DNA from: Akebia trifoliata
Taxonomy: Eukaryota > Streptophyta > Magnoliopsida > Ranunculales > Lardizabalaceae
Direction of reading: 5' to 3'
Assembly (NCBI GenBank): GCA_017979445.1
Contig: CM030705.1
Location: 17,687,040 to 17,751,039, forward strand
DNA: 64,000 nt
The position numbers and the translations under genes were made by a program. Position 1 is the first letter of the stretch. Every line of letters begins with the position of its first letter. The notes under the pieces are model-generated. The model was not told the DNA's origin. It saw nothing but the letters and a program-made list of their open reading frames with translations, and did no database searches. Shown one piece after another: positions 1 through 12,200 of the stretch.

Positions 1-1600
1 CCCGTTCTAACTTTATCTGACTTTGATAAGACTAGTGAACTAGATTGTGATGCATTGGGAGTTGGAATTGGAGGTGCTCTTAGTCAAGGACAGCCCATTG
101 CCTTTTTTAGTGAAAAGTTGAATGGTGCCAAGCTCAAGTATTCAACTCATGATTTCGAGTTGTATACCATAGTACAAGCTATCAAGCATTGGGGGTACTA
201 TTTGGCTTACAAGGAGCTCATTCTTTATATTGAGCATGAAACTCTTAAGTACACCAATAGCCAATCTCATCTAAACAAACAACATGCCAAGTTGGTGAAT
301 TTCTTACAACAATTCACTTTCTCTTTGAAGCACAAATCAGGTATTCTTACTAATGCAGTTGATGGGTTAAGTCGAAGAGCTACGTCATTGATAGAAATGA
401 GGAATGTAGTGGCTGGTTTTGATAGTTTTAAGGATCATTATCAAGAGGATCCTTATTTCACTCCGATTCTACATACAGTTCAACAAGGTAAACATGCTGA
501 TTTTTCACTCAAAGATGACTTTCTTTTCAAGGGTTTGAGGTTGTGTGTGCCAAAATGTTCCCTATGAGAGAAGCTTCTTGTTGAGTGACACAATTTGGGT
601 CATTTTGGTTAAGATAAGATTCTTGCATTGCTTCAAAATGATTACTTTTGGCTGGGAATTACAAGGGACGTTATAAGGTACATTCAAAGGTGGGTGTGCC
701 AAAAGGGCAAGGTTATGGCTACTAATGCGGGGCTCTACTTACCACTTCCAGTACCTAACAAACCTTGATTATGCATTAGTATGGACTTTGTGTTGGGTCT
801 CCCACTCACTCAAAGAAAGAATGGCTATCAAGGTGATTGTGGATCGATTGGCGCACTTTATTCCGTGCCAGAAAACTATGGATGCTTCACATATTGCTAA
901 ACGCTTCTTCAAAGAGGTTTACAAGTTGCATGGTGTGCCTCCTTCTATTGTCTACGATAGGGATGCCAAGTTCCTTAGTCATTTTTAGCGTACTCTACAG
1001 AAGTTCATGGGAATTGAATTAAATTATAGCACTTCCTTTGACCCTCAAACCAATGGGCAAATGAAAGTTATCAATCGAAGCCTAGGGAATTTGCTCCGTT
1101 GTCTAGTTGGGGAGCATATCAAGGGCTGGGGTAATGTTCTTCCTTTGGCTGAATTTGCTCAACTCTTTAAGGAACCATACTTCTAATACTTCTCTTTTTG
1201 AAGTGGTTTATGGTTTGAATCCCTCTAGTGTTGATTATTTGGTTCCTTTACCTACTAACAAGAGGACCAATGCTAGGGTTGAACATATGACAGCATTTAT
1301 GAAGGATTTTCACGCACAAATCAAATTCCATATTGAGAGCTTGAACAACAAATATAAGGAAGCCACTGATCTTCACAAGAAGAGAGTTACATACAATGTA
1401 GGTGACTTGGTTTGGGTGGCTTTAAGCAAAGATAGGAAGCCCGGTGGCTTACACACCAAACTTAAAGCTCACAAAGTGGGATCTTGCAAGATGTTGCATC
1501 AATGATAATGCTTACAGGGTGGTGCTTCCTCCACATTTAAACACATCTAATGTGTTTAATGTACAACATTTGCTGCACCATTATGTCACCTAACTCGTGG
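1..1600 (+). pseudogene. Ty3/gypsy pol remnant G0 (RNase H and integrase)
   Basis: This is the 3' part of a gypsy polyprotein, cut by the window edge. The reading frame is open from base 1. Residues up to about position 400 form the RNase H that follows reverse transcriptase (FFSEKLNGAK, then HKSGILTNAVDGLSRRA). A degraded zinc-binding segment (HNLGHFG) follows near 590-700. The integrase core is split over frames at about 780-1190: it keeps MDFVLGLP and VYDRDAKFL, but the usual catalytic Glu near QTNGQ is Lys (QTNGQMKVINR). The C-terminal part runs on through 1107-1505 and ends with a frame-shifted LPPHLNTSNVFNVQHL. There are stops near 566 and 985 and several frameshifts. Such proteins normally copy the element and insert it; this copy cannot. 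Family assignment is firm, the lineage within gypsy is not. Confidence 0.9.
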
Positions 1601-1625
1601 TCAAGTTATTTTAAGGATGGGAAAA

Positions 1626-1870
1626 TGATGCAGTCCAAAATAGTTAATTAATTGCTTGTTATTTCGGTTAGTAACAACCTGAAATAATTAGTTGTTGGAG
1701 ATAGTTGTTTGTTGAAGTTAGTTAGTTAGTTAGTTAGTTAGTTGTTATGTTTCTATTTTGCCTATAAATAGGCCATAAACTGAAGTTGTAAACCAGTTTT
1801 TAGTTGGATGAATTAGATTCTAGAGATTGTTTTTCTTCCAACTTGACTTCTTAACTTCTTTTGAAGTTTT
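1626..1870 (+). repeat. 3' LTR of G0 (right end uncertain)
   Basis: The purine-rich stretch AAGGATGGGAAAA lies just after the end of pol and is followed by TGATGCAGTCC, the expected polypurine tract and LTR start. Inside are a TTAG tandem run near 1720-1742 and a TATA-like TATAAATAGG at about 1763. The other LTR is outside the window, so the right end (about 1870) is a guess. Confidence 0.55.
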
Positions 1871-3459
1871 CACACAAATTAAGCATGTTTAAGCCTGCAT
1901 CACTCTTTTTCAAGACTATTTATTTTCCACCAATCTGCCCCCAACTTAAGCCTGCTTATGCAATTAGCTTTCATACTTGCATTAATGCAAATGTGGAAGA
2001 ACTTCAAGTTCTTGTCCCCCTACTTGAAGCCACTGAAGTCTCGGCTTTTGACCCAAAACAATGCATGTTCTAGCATGCATCACACTAGCAGAGAAATCCC
2101 TTCTATGTCGGGACTTATTAGCATGTGTTCTCTCATGTTAGGGGAGGGAGAGTCTTGCTTAAAGTGTATGCAAACTCCATTCTTGGTCTGAGTGATTGCG
2201 TGCAAGCCGTTTGTTAGCACTTCCTGCTTTCGAGAGTGTCCTGAATCAACTTGCAAGGAGTTGAAACTAGAGTTCAGCCCTTGATCCTTTTATACAAATG
2301 GTCCCGAGGTGGGAAGACAATCGGATGTCGTTCCCTAGATCTTGAGATACCACCCGCCACTTTCGTAAGGAGGAACTTTTTCCAATCCCAACAGGTCTTC
2401 ATGTAATCAAGATTCTAAAATAGCTTTTGGATTGTGTTCATCCGATTTTTAATTTAATATTTTTTATGTTTTGGATGACCATACATTGTAATCGAATTTC
2501 TTGAAGTTGGTCTCAAACACCTACACACCTTGATACTTGACACCCGTTCCAATTGTCTATGTAACTCTGCATATTTCAATAGGTATACTTCTATCACTTG
2601 CTCATGGTAATCTATCACATTGTTCCGGAATCATCTCACATTTAGGTGTCAGATTGGACCTTTCAATAGCCACCCCAGCTCTACCAAGGCGATAAATTTG
2701 TACATGAAGAAACTTTCTAAAGAAGATACCGATCATATGTCACCAGGTTGGGATGCCTACAACCAGCAAGTTGACAAACCACGTCCAATCTCACCCTTTA
2801 GTTACTTCGAACACTCACATAGGCTCAGCTCAACATTTCATTCATGTGTAATTAACACCTCCAAAAAAGGTGAGACATTCAAGAATTACCTTGCTGTTAT
2901 ATATAAACAATGGCGACATATACCCAGCAAAATAGGGCTTATGTTGTAGTTCATGTGGATAGTGTGGCATAGATCGTACATCTTCTCATTAACTGATTCT
3001 TAAGATGGTCCTTCTCTAGGAAATACCTAAGGTAAGCGAGAGTCGTGAACACTACCCTTAGAGGATACAACATTCATCGATGGGTCAAATGGTACAGGTT
3101 TAGGGCTAACCCTTTGAATTCCTTTAGAAGGTTATACTAGAGTTACTTCTATTGCTAACTTCGACACCCCGCAAAGTTCTAGAATTCCGTTTGTCGTAGG
3201 TAACACTGTGAGGGTTGCACTAGTTGCGATGTTTGAGCCATGCGCTATAAGAGCATAAGGAAAATTTTATTGGTTTATATAACAACATGGACTACAGCTT
3301 CCAAGGGTTGAGGAATTTCTTCGGTTTGTTTTCCTGTTCCAACATTAGTTACTTCCAAGGCATTATCGATGTGCCAACTACACTTTCTTGGGGTAATCTT
3401 CTTTCACTCTCGTCACTATGTTGACAATCATTTCGGTGCACCTTTTTGTCATATCTCAT
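1871..3459. other. Unassigned DNA
   Basis: No conserved protein, RNA gene or clear repeat boundary was recognised. There is a 109-codon open frame at 2620-2949, but its translation resembles no family I know. The stretch is probably old transposon-derived sequence between G0 and the SINE-like unit. Confidence 0.4.
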
Positions 3460-3648
3460 ACAACAAAAGTCAGGTCCTCAATAGAGTCGCCAAATGTTGG
3501 GGGGTGATTAAGGCATTGCACATGTGAATATTAAACGTCCATGTAGGGTATAGGTTTAGTGGTTAGCAAATGAAATTGGGTTCAAGGGGGTTTGAACGTA
3601 AGACGTGGGAACAACACTCCACACATCTTACCACTTAGCTAAGTTGGC
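3460..3648 (-). repeat. Candidate tRNA-derived SINE
   Basis: Read on the minus strand, the segment starting at 3648 has a tRNA-like head. A-box-like TAGCTAAGTGG lies at 3641-3631 and B-box-like GTTCAAACC at 3597-3588, about 44 bp apart, as in an internal RNA polymerase III promoter. A seven-base acceptor-stem-like GCCAACT precedes the A box. No intact tRNA cloverleaf or anticodon arm was confirmed, so a SINE is more likely than a tRNA gene. The 3' end is uncertain; TTTTGTTGT near 3465 could be a tail. Confidence 0.4.
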
Positions 3649-4080
3649 ACTTCCTCGCACATGGGAGGAGCACGTGTTGGACTAGGAGGTCGGGTAAGAT
3701 AGCTTAGGTTTACTCCTAAAAGAAGTTGATGATCATTAGGTCACCATTGCAACAACGAGGGACAATGAGCAAAATACACGTAATGGAAGAGGTAAAAAAG
3801 TTTAGAGAAGGGATCAAGGTTAGTTGTAATAACCTAATATTTTATCACAAATCCCGAGGAACAGTTTGAATATTTTGTCAAATCAAACACCTAAATTCTG
3901 ATAGAAAAGATTTAAAAACAATGATTTCGCCATTAAGAATCTTAAAAATCGAGAAATATAGTTTCGATTGTAAGTACTATCAAACCTGAGTTCAAATAGA
4001 TAATCACAATAAGCCTCAAAAAAACGTGTAGTTAGTAACTAAAAGGTGAAATTTTGATAGAACAAGTTTTAAGACGAGAT
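3649..4080. other. Unassigned AT-rich DNA
   Basis: No gene or recognisable element. It leads into the duplicated block that follows. Confidence 0.35.
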
Positions 4081-4755
4081 GCATACCATTGGGACCGTCT
4101 CAAAAAGTGATTTATGTTAGGATATAAGTTCGTTTAAATCTTAGTTAAAATGAAAAAGATAGAAAATCTCGAGGTGTACGTAACTTTTAAATCGAGATTT
4201 TTCTAAAAATGAAAATAAAAAATCTAATCACATATCCATAGATCTCAAAAAATTATTAGGAATTGATTATAAAAACATCCAGGTCGAATGTTGTATGATT
4301 GAAAACAAAAGTTCACAAACAATGTTGACTAAGTCAACCAAGTCAACTCATGTTGACAAGGATCAGCAAAAGACTCGCCTGCTTGTGGTGAGTCACACTA
4401 CCAAAGCCAAATCAGTTGATACCTCATCCACCCCATGTATCACCTCCACAAATAATGAACGCATATCATTAGGACTCTCTCGAAAAGTGATTTATGTTAC
4501 ACTTTAAGTTCATTTAAATCAGAGTTAAAACAGAAAAAAAAAAAAAGATAGAAAATCTTGAGATGTGCGTAATTGTTAAATCGAGATCAAATGTTGTATG
4601 ATCGAAAACAAAAGTTCACAAAAAATGTTGACTGAGTCAACGAGTCAACTCATGTTGAGTATGGTAAGCAAATGACTCACATGCTTGTGGTGAGTCACAC
4701 CACCAAAGCCAAATGAATTGATACCTCATCCACCCCATGTGTCACCTCCACAAAT
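4081..4755. repeat. Imperfect direct duplication (two units of about 300-370 bp)
   Basis: Unit 1 (about 4081-4455) and unit 2 (about 4460-4755) share, in order, GTGATTTATGTTA, GATAGAAAATCT, AATGTTGTATGAT, AAAACAAAAGTTCACAAA, CAACTCATGTTGA, TGCTTGTGGTGAGTCACAC and ACCTCATCCACCCCATGT. Unit 1 carries about 85 extra bases near 4198-4285 that unit 2 lacks. The block does not look coding. Confidence 0.75.
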
Positions 4756-5689
4756 AAAGATAATAAAAATATTAAAATAATGAAAACATAATAAACAAAA
4801 GAAAACCCTATTTTTCGTTTTCATTTCGTTTCTTCTTTCTTATCCAGAACTTCTTCTTCTCCTAAGTCCTGTAAAAAATCAGTAATCATCTTCTTCAATT
4901 CTTCAAATATTCATCTTCTCCAACTTGTTGCTAGCCAGACAACAACAACAGCCAGCCATTTTTTTCAATCACTTTCTTCTCCAATCAAATATACATACCT
5001 CCAACCTTAAAACCAATCCCATACCCTGCCCAGGTCTCTGATTATCATCACCCAAAGACTACCAACTAAGCTAGCAGGCACTTGCCATTTTTTATAATCA
5101 CTTTCTTCTCCAATCAACCTGAAGTATGGCCACTGTCCTTGAATTGATCCAAACCCAGTAAAGCTTTCCCTTTATGAGTAACTTCTGCCCATGATCTGTT
5201 TGTGACAAAGACCTTCTCCTTGTCCTTGGCTGCAAAGTCCACCATTTTCTCCTCTTCCTTCAGAAACATTTTAATGTCGAAGATTAGGGACCTCTACCCA
5301 ATGCCATCCTTACCCTTTGAACACATGACTAATCTGGATCGAGCCTGCGCAGAGAACTGTTGGAGCTTCACAAATCTTCCAAAACAATTCTGATCCCCTC
5401 TGACAACTAATGTGCCCTACCCCAAAAAACTTAGCCTGAAAGCCCTTCAACAAGTCAACTGCGATGTCAAGTTGTTTGTTGACCAGATTGTTTCATCCTC
5501 TTCCAGAATAATACTCAACCCCATCCTCTTACCAAGTTCAACTACTTCAATCCCTCTATGCCTCTTCACCCAGCACCCTCGTAGTCCAAAGTTTTTCCTC
5601 TCAACCTTGGTGACAAACCTCCACTCGCTCCACTCCATCGATATCGAGAGGAAAACAATTATTTGGGCTTCACACCCCTTTGCAATTTG
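4756..5689. other. Unassigned DNA with a weak minus-strand coding trace
   Basis: The minus strand has an open frame at 5638-5447 (includes FGLRGCWVKRHRGIEVVELG), and further minus-strand codons down to about 5190 give fragments such as NRSWAEV. This may be a relic of a LINE-associated ORF1, since a LINE tail starts next to it, but I cannot name the family. The plus strand at 4800-5000 is pyrimidine-rich without a supported gene. Confidence 0.3.
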
Positions 5690-5990
5690 TTGAGGCGTGT
5701 GGAAGGAGAGAAATTGGAGAATCTTCTCGAGGGTGGAGAATTCTCATCACGACTTGGTTTTGTTGATCCTCAACTTATTATTTCATTGGTCAAAGTTGGA
5801 CGGGGCTTTCAAAGGGTTTTTTTTTAGGAAGTTGTTTCTAGATGGGAAGCCCTTTGTGAGTGTGTTTTCTTGTAATTTTGGCCAGTCCCCGCACTGCCTT
5901 TATTAGGATTGAGAAACATTTTGGAGACACTTGTCTTGTTTATTCATGTTATGTAAATGTTTCAATTTTGAGTACAATTATCATACAATG
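5690..5990 (+). mobile_element. LINE (L1-type) 3' fragment
   Basis: The plus strand encodes VWKERNWRIFSRVENSHHDLV, which matches the W-x-E-R-N-x-R-I-F signature at the end of plant LINE ORF2 proteins, after the zf-RVT domain. Only this short C-terminal piece and a 3' untranslated stretch remain. It lies on the far side of ubinuclein exon 4, in the presumed next intron. Confidence 0.55.
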
Positions 5991-6148
5991 GCTTGTTAGG
6001 GACTATGGATAAAGGTCAAAAAGGAACATTTAAAAAGGATTTTTGTCGTCCCACCGAGTAGAGCAAGCTATAAGAAGAACAAACAAACACAAAATAATTC
6101 TGAAACAAGGAAAGACTGCTAACTGGAAGAGAACTATAAGAAACTCAC

Positions 6149-6225
6149 ATATGCTCCAGCTTCCCCCTATTAACGAAATATCCCTCATGTTTTGTTCTCG
6201 ACTTGTCAACTTGAAAATACTCATC
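6149..6225 (-). CDS. UBN: Ubinuclein exon 4 (rest of HRD core)
   Basis: It is 77 bp: DEYFQVD, then [17 protein letters not shown] plus two bases of the next codon. The acceptor TTTTGTGCAG ends at 6226 and the donor GTGAGT starts at 6148. Family members usually continue with a basic KKRRRKD-like stretch in the next exon, which I could not find in 1-6148. Confidence 0.87.
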
Positions 6226-9200
6226 CTGCACAAAAGACTAGAGGACATTAGTGGTAGTGAATTAATGATTAAAAGTTCATATCCAAAATTCACAATTATA
6301 AATAAATGGGCAATTGGTGCTCCATAATGATAAAAAATAGTGCTCATGCAACTAATACACATGAATTACTCTACAAAAATAAGGAAAGTTGATCTTAATT
6401 ATTTATATGTATGAAATGGTAGAAAGATGAAGATAGGTAATTTGGAGACTTTTGTGACAGTTGTAGAGTTCACTATTTTAAGTTAATTAATGTTTGTAGA
6501 ATAATTAAAAAGGGAGGCTTTAGGGTTGGTTGACAAGAAATCAGTTCTTTTTTTATAAGTAAATAATTTATTAATAAGAGATGTGTGATCGAGATGACCA
6601 AACCAAAACAAGCTAAAACGACTTATCAAAAGACGCAATTACACAGAAATTGATACAACAACAGATATTGCAACAAAAGGATTGTCCATGTTAAATTAAT
6701 TATAATGATGCTAAACTTAGTATAAAAACCATGAAACCATCAACTAGATTTGACTTCATAATTGTTTTTACAATCCAATTTAATACCAAGTCCACAAAAA
6801 GCAACTACAACAAGAAAGCCACAAAAAACTGGACTGTGGTACCAACCAGATCAGCATCATCTATAAAAGAATCCTCTGTATCATATTGATTATCATCAGG
6901 ACCGTCATCGAGTTCTTCCTCGCCACTACTTTGTTTCCCCTAAAACCATGAGTTGCCAAGTTTTATTGAAACATATAAGAGTGTATAGAATGAAAAAGAA
7001 ATACAAGAAGGAGATCGAGGAGACCTACCTGGAAAGTTGGGAAAGCAACAGGAAAAAATACAAACAAACCTCATAACAACTCTTCCTCCCCAATCAGATC
7101 CCACCAATGCGCAAAATCCCCCACACACAAAAAAAAAAAAAAAAAAACCTATTTGAAGAGCTTCTATAAAATAAAATAAAAAAGATGAAACCTAGAAATG
7201 TTAATGATGACTTCCTTAATCAGCTACTCCTTCCCATCAAAAGTCCTCATGTGCTTCAATCCAAAAAGCTCCAATAAACCACAAATGGGAATAGCCCCCA
7301 TAAGATTTCCTTTTTAGATTGGATGCCATAGTAACCCAACTTTGGAAAAGGGAGAGAATGGAACTAGAAAGGGAATAATAAATGAAACAGACAGCTTGAG
7401 CGAAATGACAATGAAGAAGCATGTGATTGACAGATTCCCGCTAACATAGTGGTCAACTTACACCATCAATGGCATCGTCATCATATCATCATCATCAAAC
7501 CCTTATCCCAAAATATTAGTGTCAGCTAAAAGTATATGGTAATGGTAATTCCATTCAATTCTATCTAAAGTCATGTCCGGTCAAGTTAAAACTCATGTTC
7601 CAAATAACAAAATTAAGCAACAAAAGAAACAAATACACAAACTCCTACATCTTAAATATTAACCATGGTAGCTATGTGGGAGTGCACAAGTTCTCTAGAG
7701 ACATGATACACGGTAAGGAAATAGGTTAGGTTTAGGTTTTGGAAAGACAATTGATGTGGGGCTTCTCCTTGTTGAGGAAAGGTCAACCAAATTTTTTTAT
7801 GGTATTGACTGGATTTAAGGCTAATTCTTTGCTTGAGTGCAGTCTCATTGACCCTTTGAAGGAAGACAAAAAAAAAAAAAAAATCGTGGGTTTGGAATCA
7901 GAAAGGTACCTTCTTGGTGAGTTACATAGAGTGATTTTCTTCTATGTAACCCCTCCTTTCTTGCAAGATCCAATTTTCCTACTTTTGTTTGGGAGTCAAA
8001 TGTACCTTCTAAAATTGCAATCTTTGTTTGGACCAGTTGCTTTAATCGCAGATAACTTTGATCAAACACAAACGGAGTATTATTGATTTTTGTTATATGT
8101 TCCATGCTAACAGAAAACCTAATAACCACCATTTATTACACTGTAATTTGTCTCAACAAATTTGGGGCCTATTCTTCCAGTTGTTTGGTATATTATGGAC
8201 TATGGTGGGCTTGATCTGAAGTGCTTCAAAGTTGGTATACCTATGGTGGGCATTTGTTGTGGATATTTCTTCCCTTTTTTGTGATTCTCTAGGGCATTTG
8301 GAAAGCAAGGAATAAGCGAATTTTTGAAGGGGAAGTTGCCAACATCCATATTACTATTTTCATAATTTCATCACTATGGACCTCACATTAAAGTGGTCAT
8401 CGATTATCAAAGGGTTGCACTTTGAAGTGTTTGTGTTTAGATTAGACTTGACTGTTAATGGGGAGAGGTAATTTGTATTACTTTTTTTTCCTGTTGGTCT
8501 TCATTGTTCTATTTTTGCAAACTACAATAACCCATCAGAGGCACAGCCACTCTGGATTGGTTGTTATTATTCTCTGCTGGTTTCTAATAATATTGCTATA
8601 CTTTTAAAAAATAAAAAAACAAAAAAAAAAAACAGAATCACCATACATATACGAGCCTCCAAACAAGAAAAATAATTAGAAAGCATAATAATACCATGTA
8701 AAGGTGTTCAATCTTCTCAATAACAGCACTAAAACGACTTGAGGGAGGTGCATCCTCCAGTTCACCTTCTGCAGGTTGGCCCTACAAACATGAAGAATAG
8801 CTAAGACATTTACTACAATTAACAAGGCGACTCAAAACAAAATCCAAAAAAGAAAAAAAAACAAAACCATTAAGATTTGACAGGCATAAAAAGGCACTTG
8901 CTAAACCAGCAATCATATCCATGCCAACACGCATCAAAATAGAGAGATGCAATTTCATATCAGTATTCTATATATTAGAAGTCTTCTATAATCTTAAACA
9001 AGCACACTAGAGCGCATGCATCCAAGTAAACGTCTAGCTAAAATATCAATACTCTATTTAATGCATACCTGTGTATGAAAGCATGAAGGCAATGTCAAAA
9101 TCATAGTTGTCAAAAGTGGGGCCTAGGCGCCAAAGTGGCCACCTAGTCCAAGGGCAGAGCCAGGATTTTCTTGTAGTGGGGGCAAGCTATGGTTAGTTGT

Positions 9201-12200
9201 ACAGTTGAAGAACTTGAAGATGAATGGTTTTAGGGAAAAATTAAGAGGTTTTTGGTTAGAAGTTGAAGAAAAGGATATTTAGGTTATTTCCAATTAGTTT
9301 ATGAGAAGGCCTAATCAAGAGGAAATGTCATCAACAAAAAATTGAAGGGGCAGGAGGGGCAAAAATTGGAGGGAGGTGAGGGTGTGCGGGCAAATGGGGA
9401 GAGAGGTGAGGGAGTGGGGACAAATGGGGCATGTAATTAGTTGAAAATATAGGGGTGTCTCAAAGTTCTGTGGGGGCAATTGCCCCCACCAGCTCCTTAC
9501 TGGCTCCGCCCCTGACCTAGCCTATTCAGTCACCTACGCACCCAGCGCTTAGAGCAAGATTTAAAAAAAATATCATTTTTCCTTTAGTCTTTTCAAAAAG
9601 GCCATGGTCTAGGATGTCTTATTAGATTTTTTTAAAACATAGTGAAGTTTAAAATATTCACCAAAACTTTGACGGCTTTATTAAAAAAATCTTTTTAGTA
9701 TTTATACTTCAAAGACTTCTCAAAGTTGAAAGCTAGGGCTCACTTTCAAGTGGAGAAGGGAGATGATGACGACGATGATGGTGGTGGTGATAATCCCCGG
9801 TCAATTGGAGGGATTAAGACATTATTGATTTCAGATTAGAGGATTTTTGTTAACTTAGTTGATATCTATGAAAACAAAATTGAAATACTCCATTTATATA
9901 CATTTCTTAATTGTTATATTGATGGATTTTAAATTACAAATGTAAGGTTGACTTGTTGGGTTATGGTTTTAATTGATTATTAACTTGCAAGTTTGCTAAT
10001 TAGTTGATGTTACCCTTGGCAATTGCATATGTCATTATTTTTTTTCCAATTTTTTTTTTTTTTTTTTTTTAATAAATTGGTTTGGTATCCCATCTTAATC
10101 TACCCTATCTAAATGACTAAGATTTCCCGTAAATCTATCCCATTTTTGTTTCTCGGGTTAACCAGAAGAGGTTAATTACAATTACATGAATTTCAAACTT
10201 GAATGTTGATTCAAAATTAGTTTCATCTTTTCTCCCATCTTCAGAAGGATGAAGTATATGCATCTTCTACTATCGTTAGAATTTTCTGAAAGGTAACTAT
10301 CTCGATTTCATATAAAAATTCATATAGAATCCTTGAAAAAGACTTTCCTACATAAGAAAGGACTTACTATCTGTAACTTTTGAGAAGAAAAAATAATTAT
10401 TCTACTTAAAAAAATAATGAACTAATACATAGATTTATAGTAAAACAATAGTACCAGTTCTGGAACTAATTTTGCTATAAAAAAAGAACAACTAATTACA
10501 AAAAAAAAGGAGGAAACTGCCTAACTAAGATTTAAAATTTGAAATACTAATTTCAAAAGATAAACATCCCAACTACTTACTAAAATTTCGACACCTCCCC
10601 TCAAGTTGATGCATAGATATCAATCATGCTCAACTTGTTAACAAGAAGTTCAAAGTTAGGTCTGAACAATCCTTTGGTAAGGATACAGGCTATTTGTTGC
10701 GTTGTTGGAACAAACGGCATACAAATAGCTCCACTGTCAATCTTCTCCTTTATAAAGTGCCTATCAATCTCCACATGCTTTTTACGATCATATTACACTA
10801 GATTCTATGCAATGCTGATGGCGGCCTTGTTGTAACAGTACAGTTTCACTGGCATGTTCAATGGTAACTTCAACTCTTCTAGTACCCTATTTAGCCATAA
10901 CATCTCACAAACCCCATGAGCTATAGCACGAAATTTTGTTTCAACACTGCTTCTTGCAACCACGTTTTGTTTTTTACTCCTCCACGTGACTAAATTACCC
11001 CATACATATATGCAGTACCCTGATGTAGATCTTATGTCAGTAATTGAACCTACCCAATCTGCATTAGTGTAGGCGTCAATGCTTTGCTGTGTAATCTTCT
11101 GAAAGAGCAAGCCTTTACCTGGTGTACCTTTCAAATATCTCAGGATTCGATAAACTACTTTAAGATGTTTCTCATAGGATGAGTGCATAAACTGACTTAC
11201 TAGACTCACGGAAAATGCAATATATGGCCGTGTATGTGATAAGTAAATCAGTTTCCCTACCAATTTCTGAAATCGAGATGTATCTACTGGATCACCTCCT
11301 TTGTTATCTCCAAGTTTCTGATTGGGATCAATTGGGGTGTCTACTGGTCTACAACCACTCATTCCGGTCTCCTTAAGTAGATAAAAAACATACCTCTGTT
11401 GTGAAACAACAATTCCCTTCTTTGACCGAGCTATCTCCATCCTGAAAAAGTATCTTAGAGACCCCAAATCCTTGATCTCGAACTCTGATGCAAGAGACTT
11501 CTTTAATCGGTTCATCTCAAGCAAATCATCCCCAGTGAGAATTATGTCATCTACATAAACGATTAATACAGCAATCTCCATCTTGCGAGTGTCTTACAAA
11601 CATGGTTTGATCAACCTCTCCCTGAGTGCACCCTTAGCTTTTAACAAACTAAGAAAACTTCACAAACCAGACCTTTGGTGACTGTTTCAACCCATACAAG
11701 GATTTCTTCAGTCTGCACACCTTCAAACCAAATTTTTCATCGAAGCCTGAGGGTGCATCCATACATACCTCTTCCTCCAAGTCTTCATTAAGGAAAGTAT
11801 TTTTCAATCTAATTGTTGCAGGGGCCAATCAAGATTTGCTGCAAGTGACAGGAGAACTCTCACAGTATTTAACTTTGCTACGGGTGCAAAGGTTTCTAGG
11901 TAGTCAATGCCATAGGTCTGAGTAAATCCCTTAGCAACCAACCTAGCTTCATACCTTTCAAATGATCCATCTGACCTATATTTAATTATAATAAACGGTA
12001 ACTTCACGATCACCTTGCTTTGACTGCCAGAGTCATGTCTTCAAATCAAAAATCTGTGATGAATTCTCCAAATCAGAATAACAATCTCGCACGGCCTCCC
12101 AAACTTCATTGGTTGTCGGTAAAAACAAGTAGGGCTTCCCAATTGCTGGCTCCATCGAATTGATGAGCCATGCAATTACAAGAGAATTTTCAAATCGCCA

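Noticed and set aside
2620..2949. 109-codon plus-strand ORF
   Set aside because: No conserved motif, splice context or neighbouring exon supports it.
3588..3648. Functional tRNA gene
   Set aside because: A and B boxes are present, but a full cloverleaf with a clear anticodon arm could not be drawn; a SINE head fits better.
7739..8132. Opposite-strand ORFs of 115 and 95 codons in ubinuclein intron 2
   Set aside because: Both overlap a frame-shifted LINE zf-RVT relic; neither frame is the LINE frame throughout.
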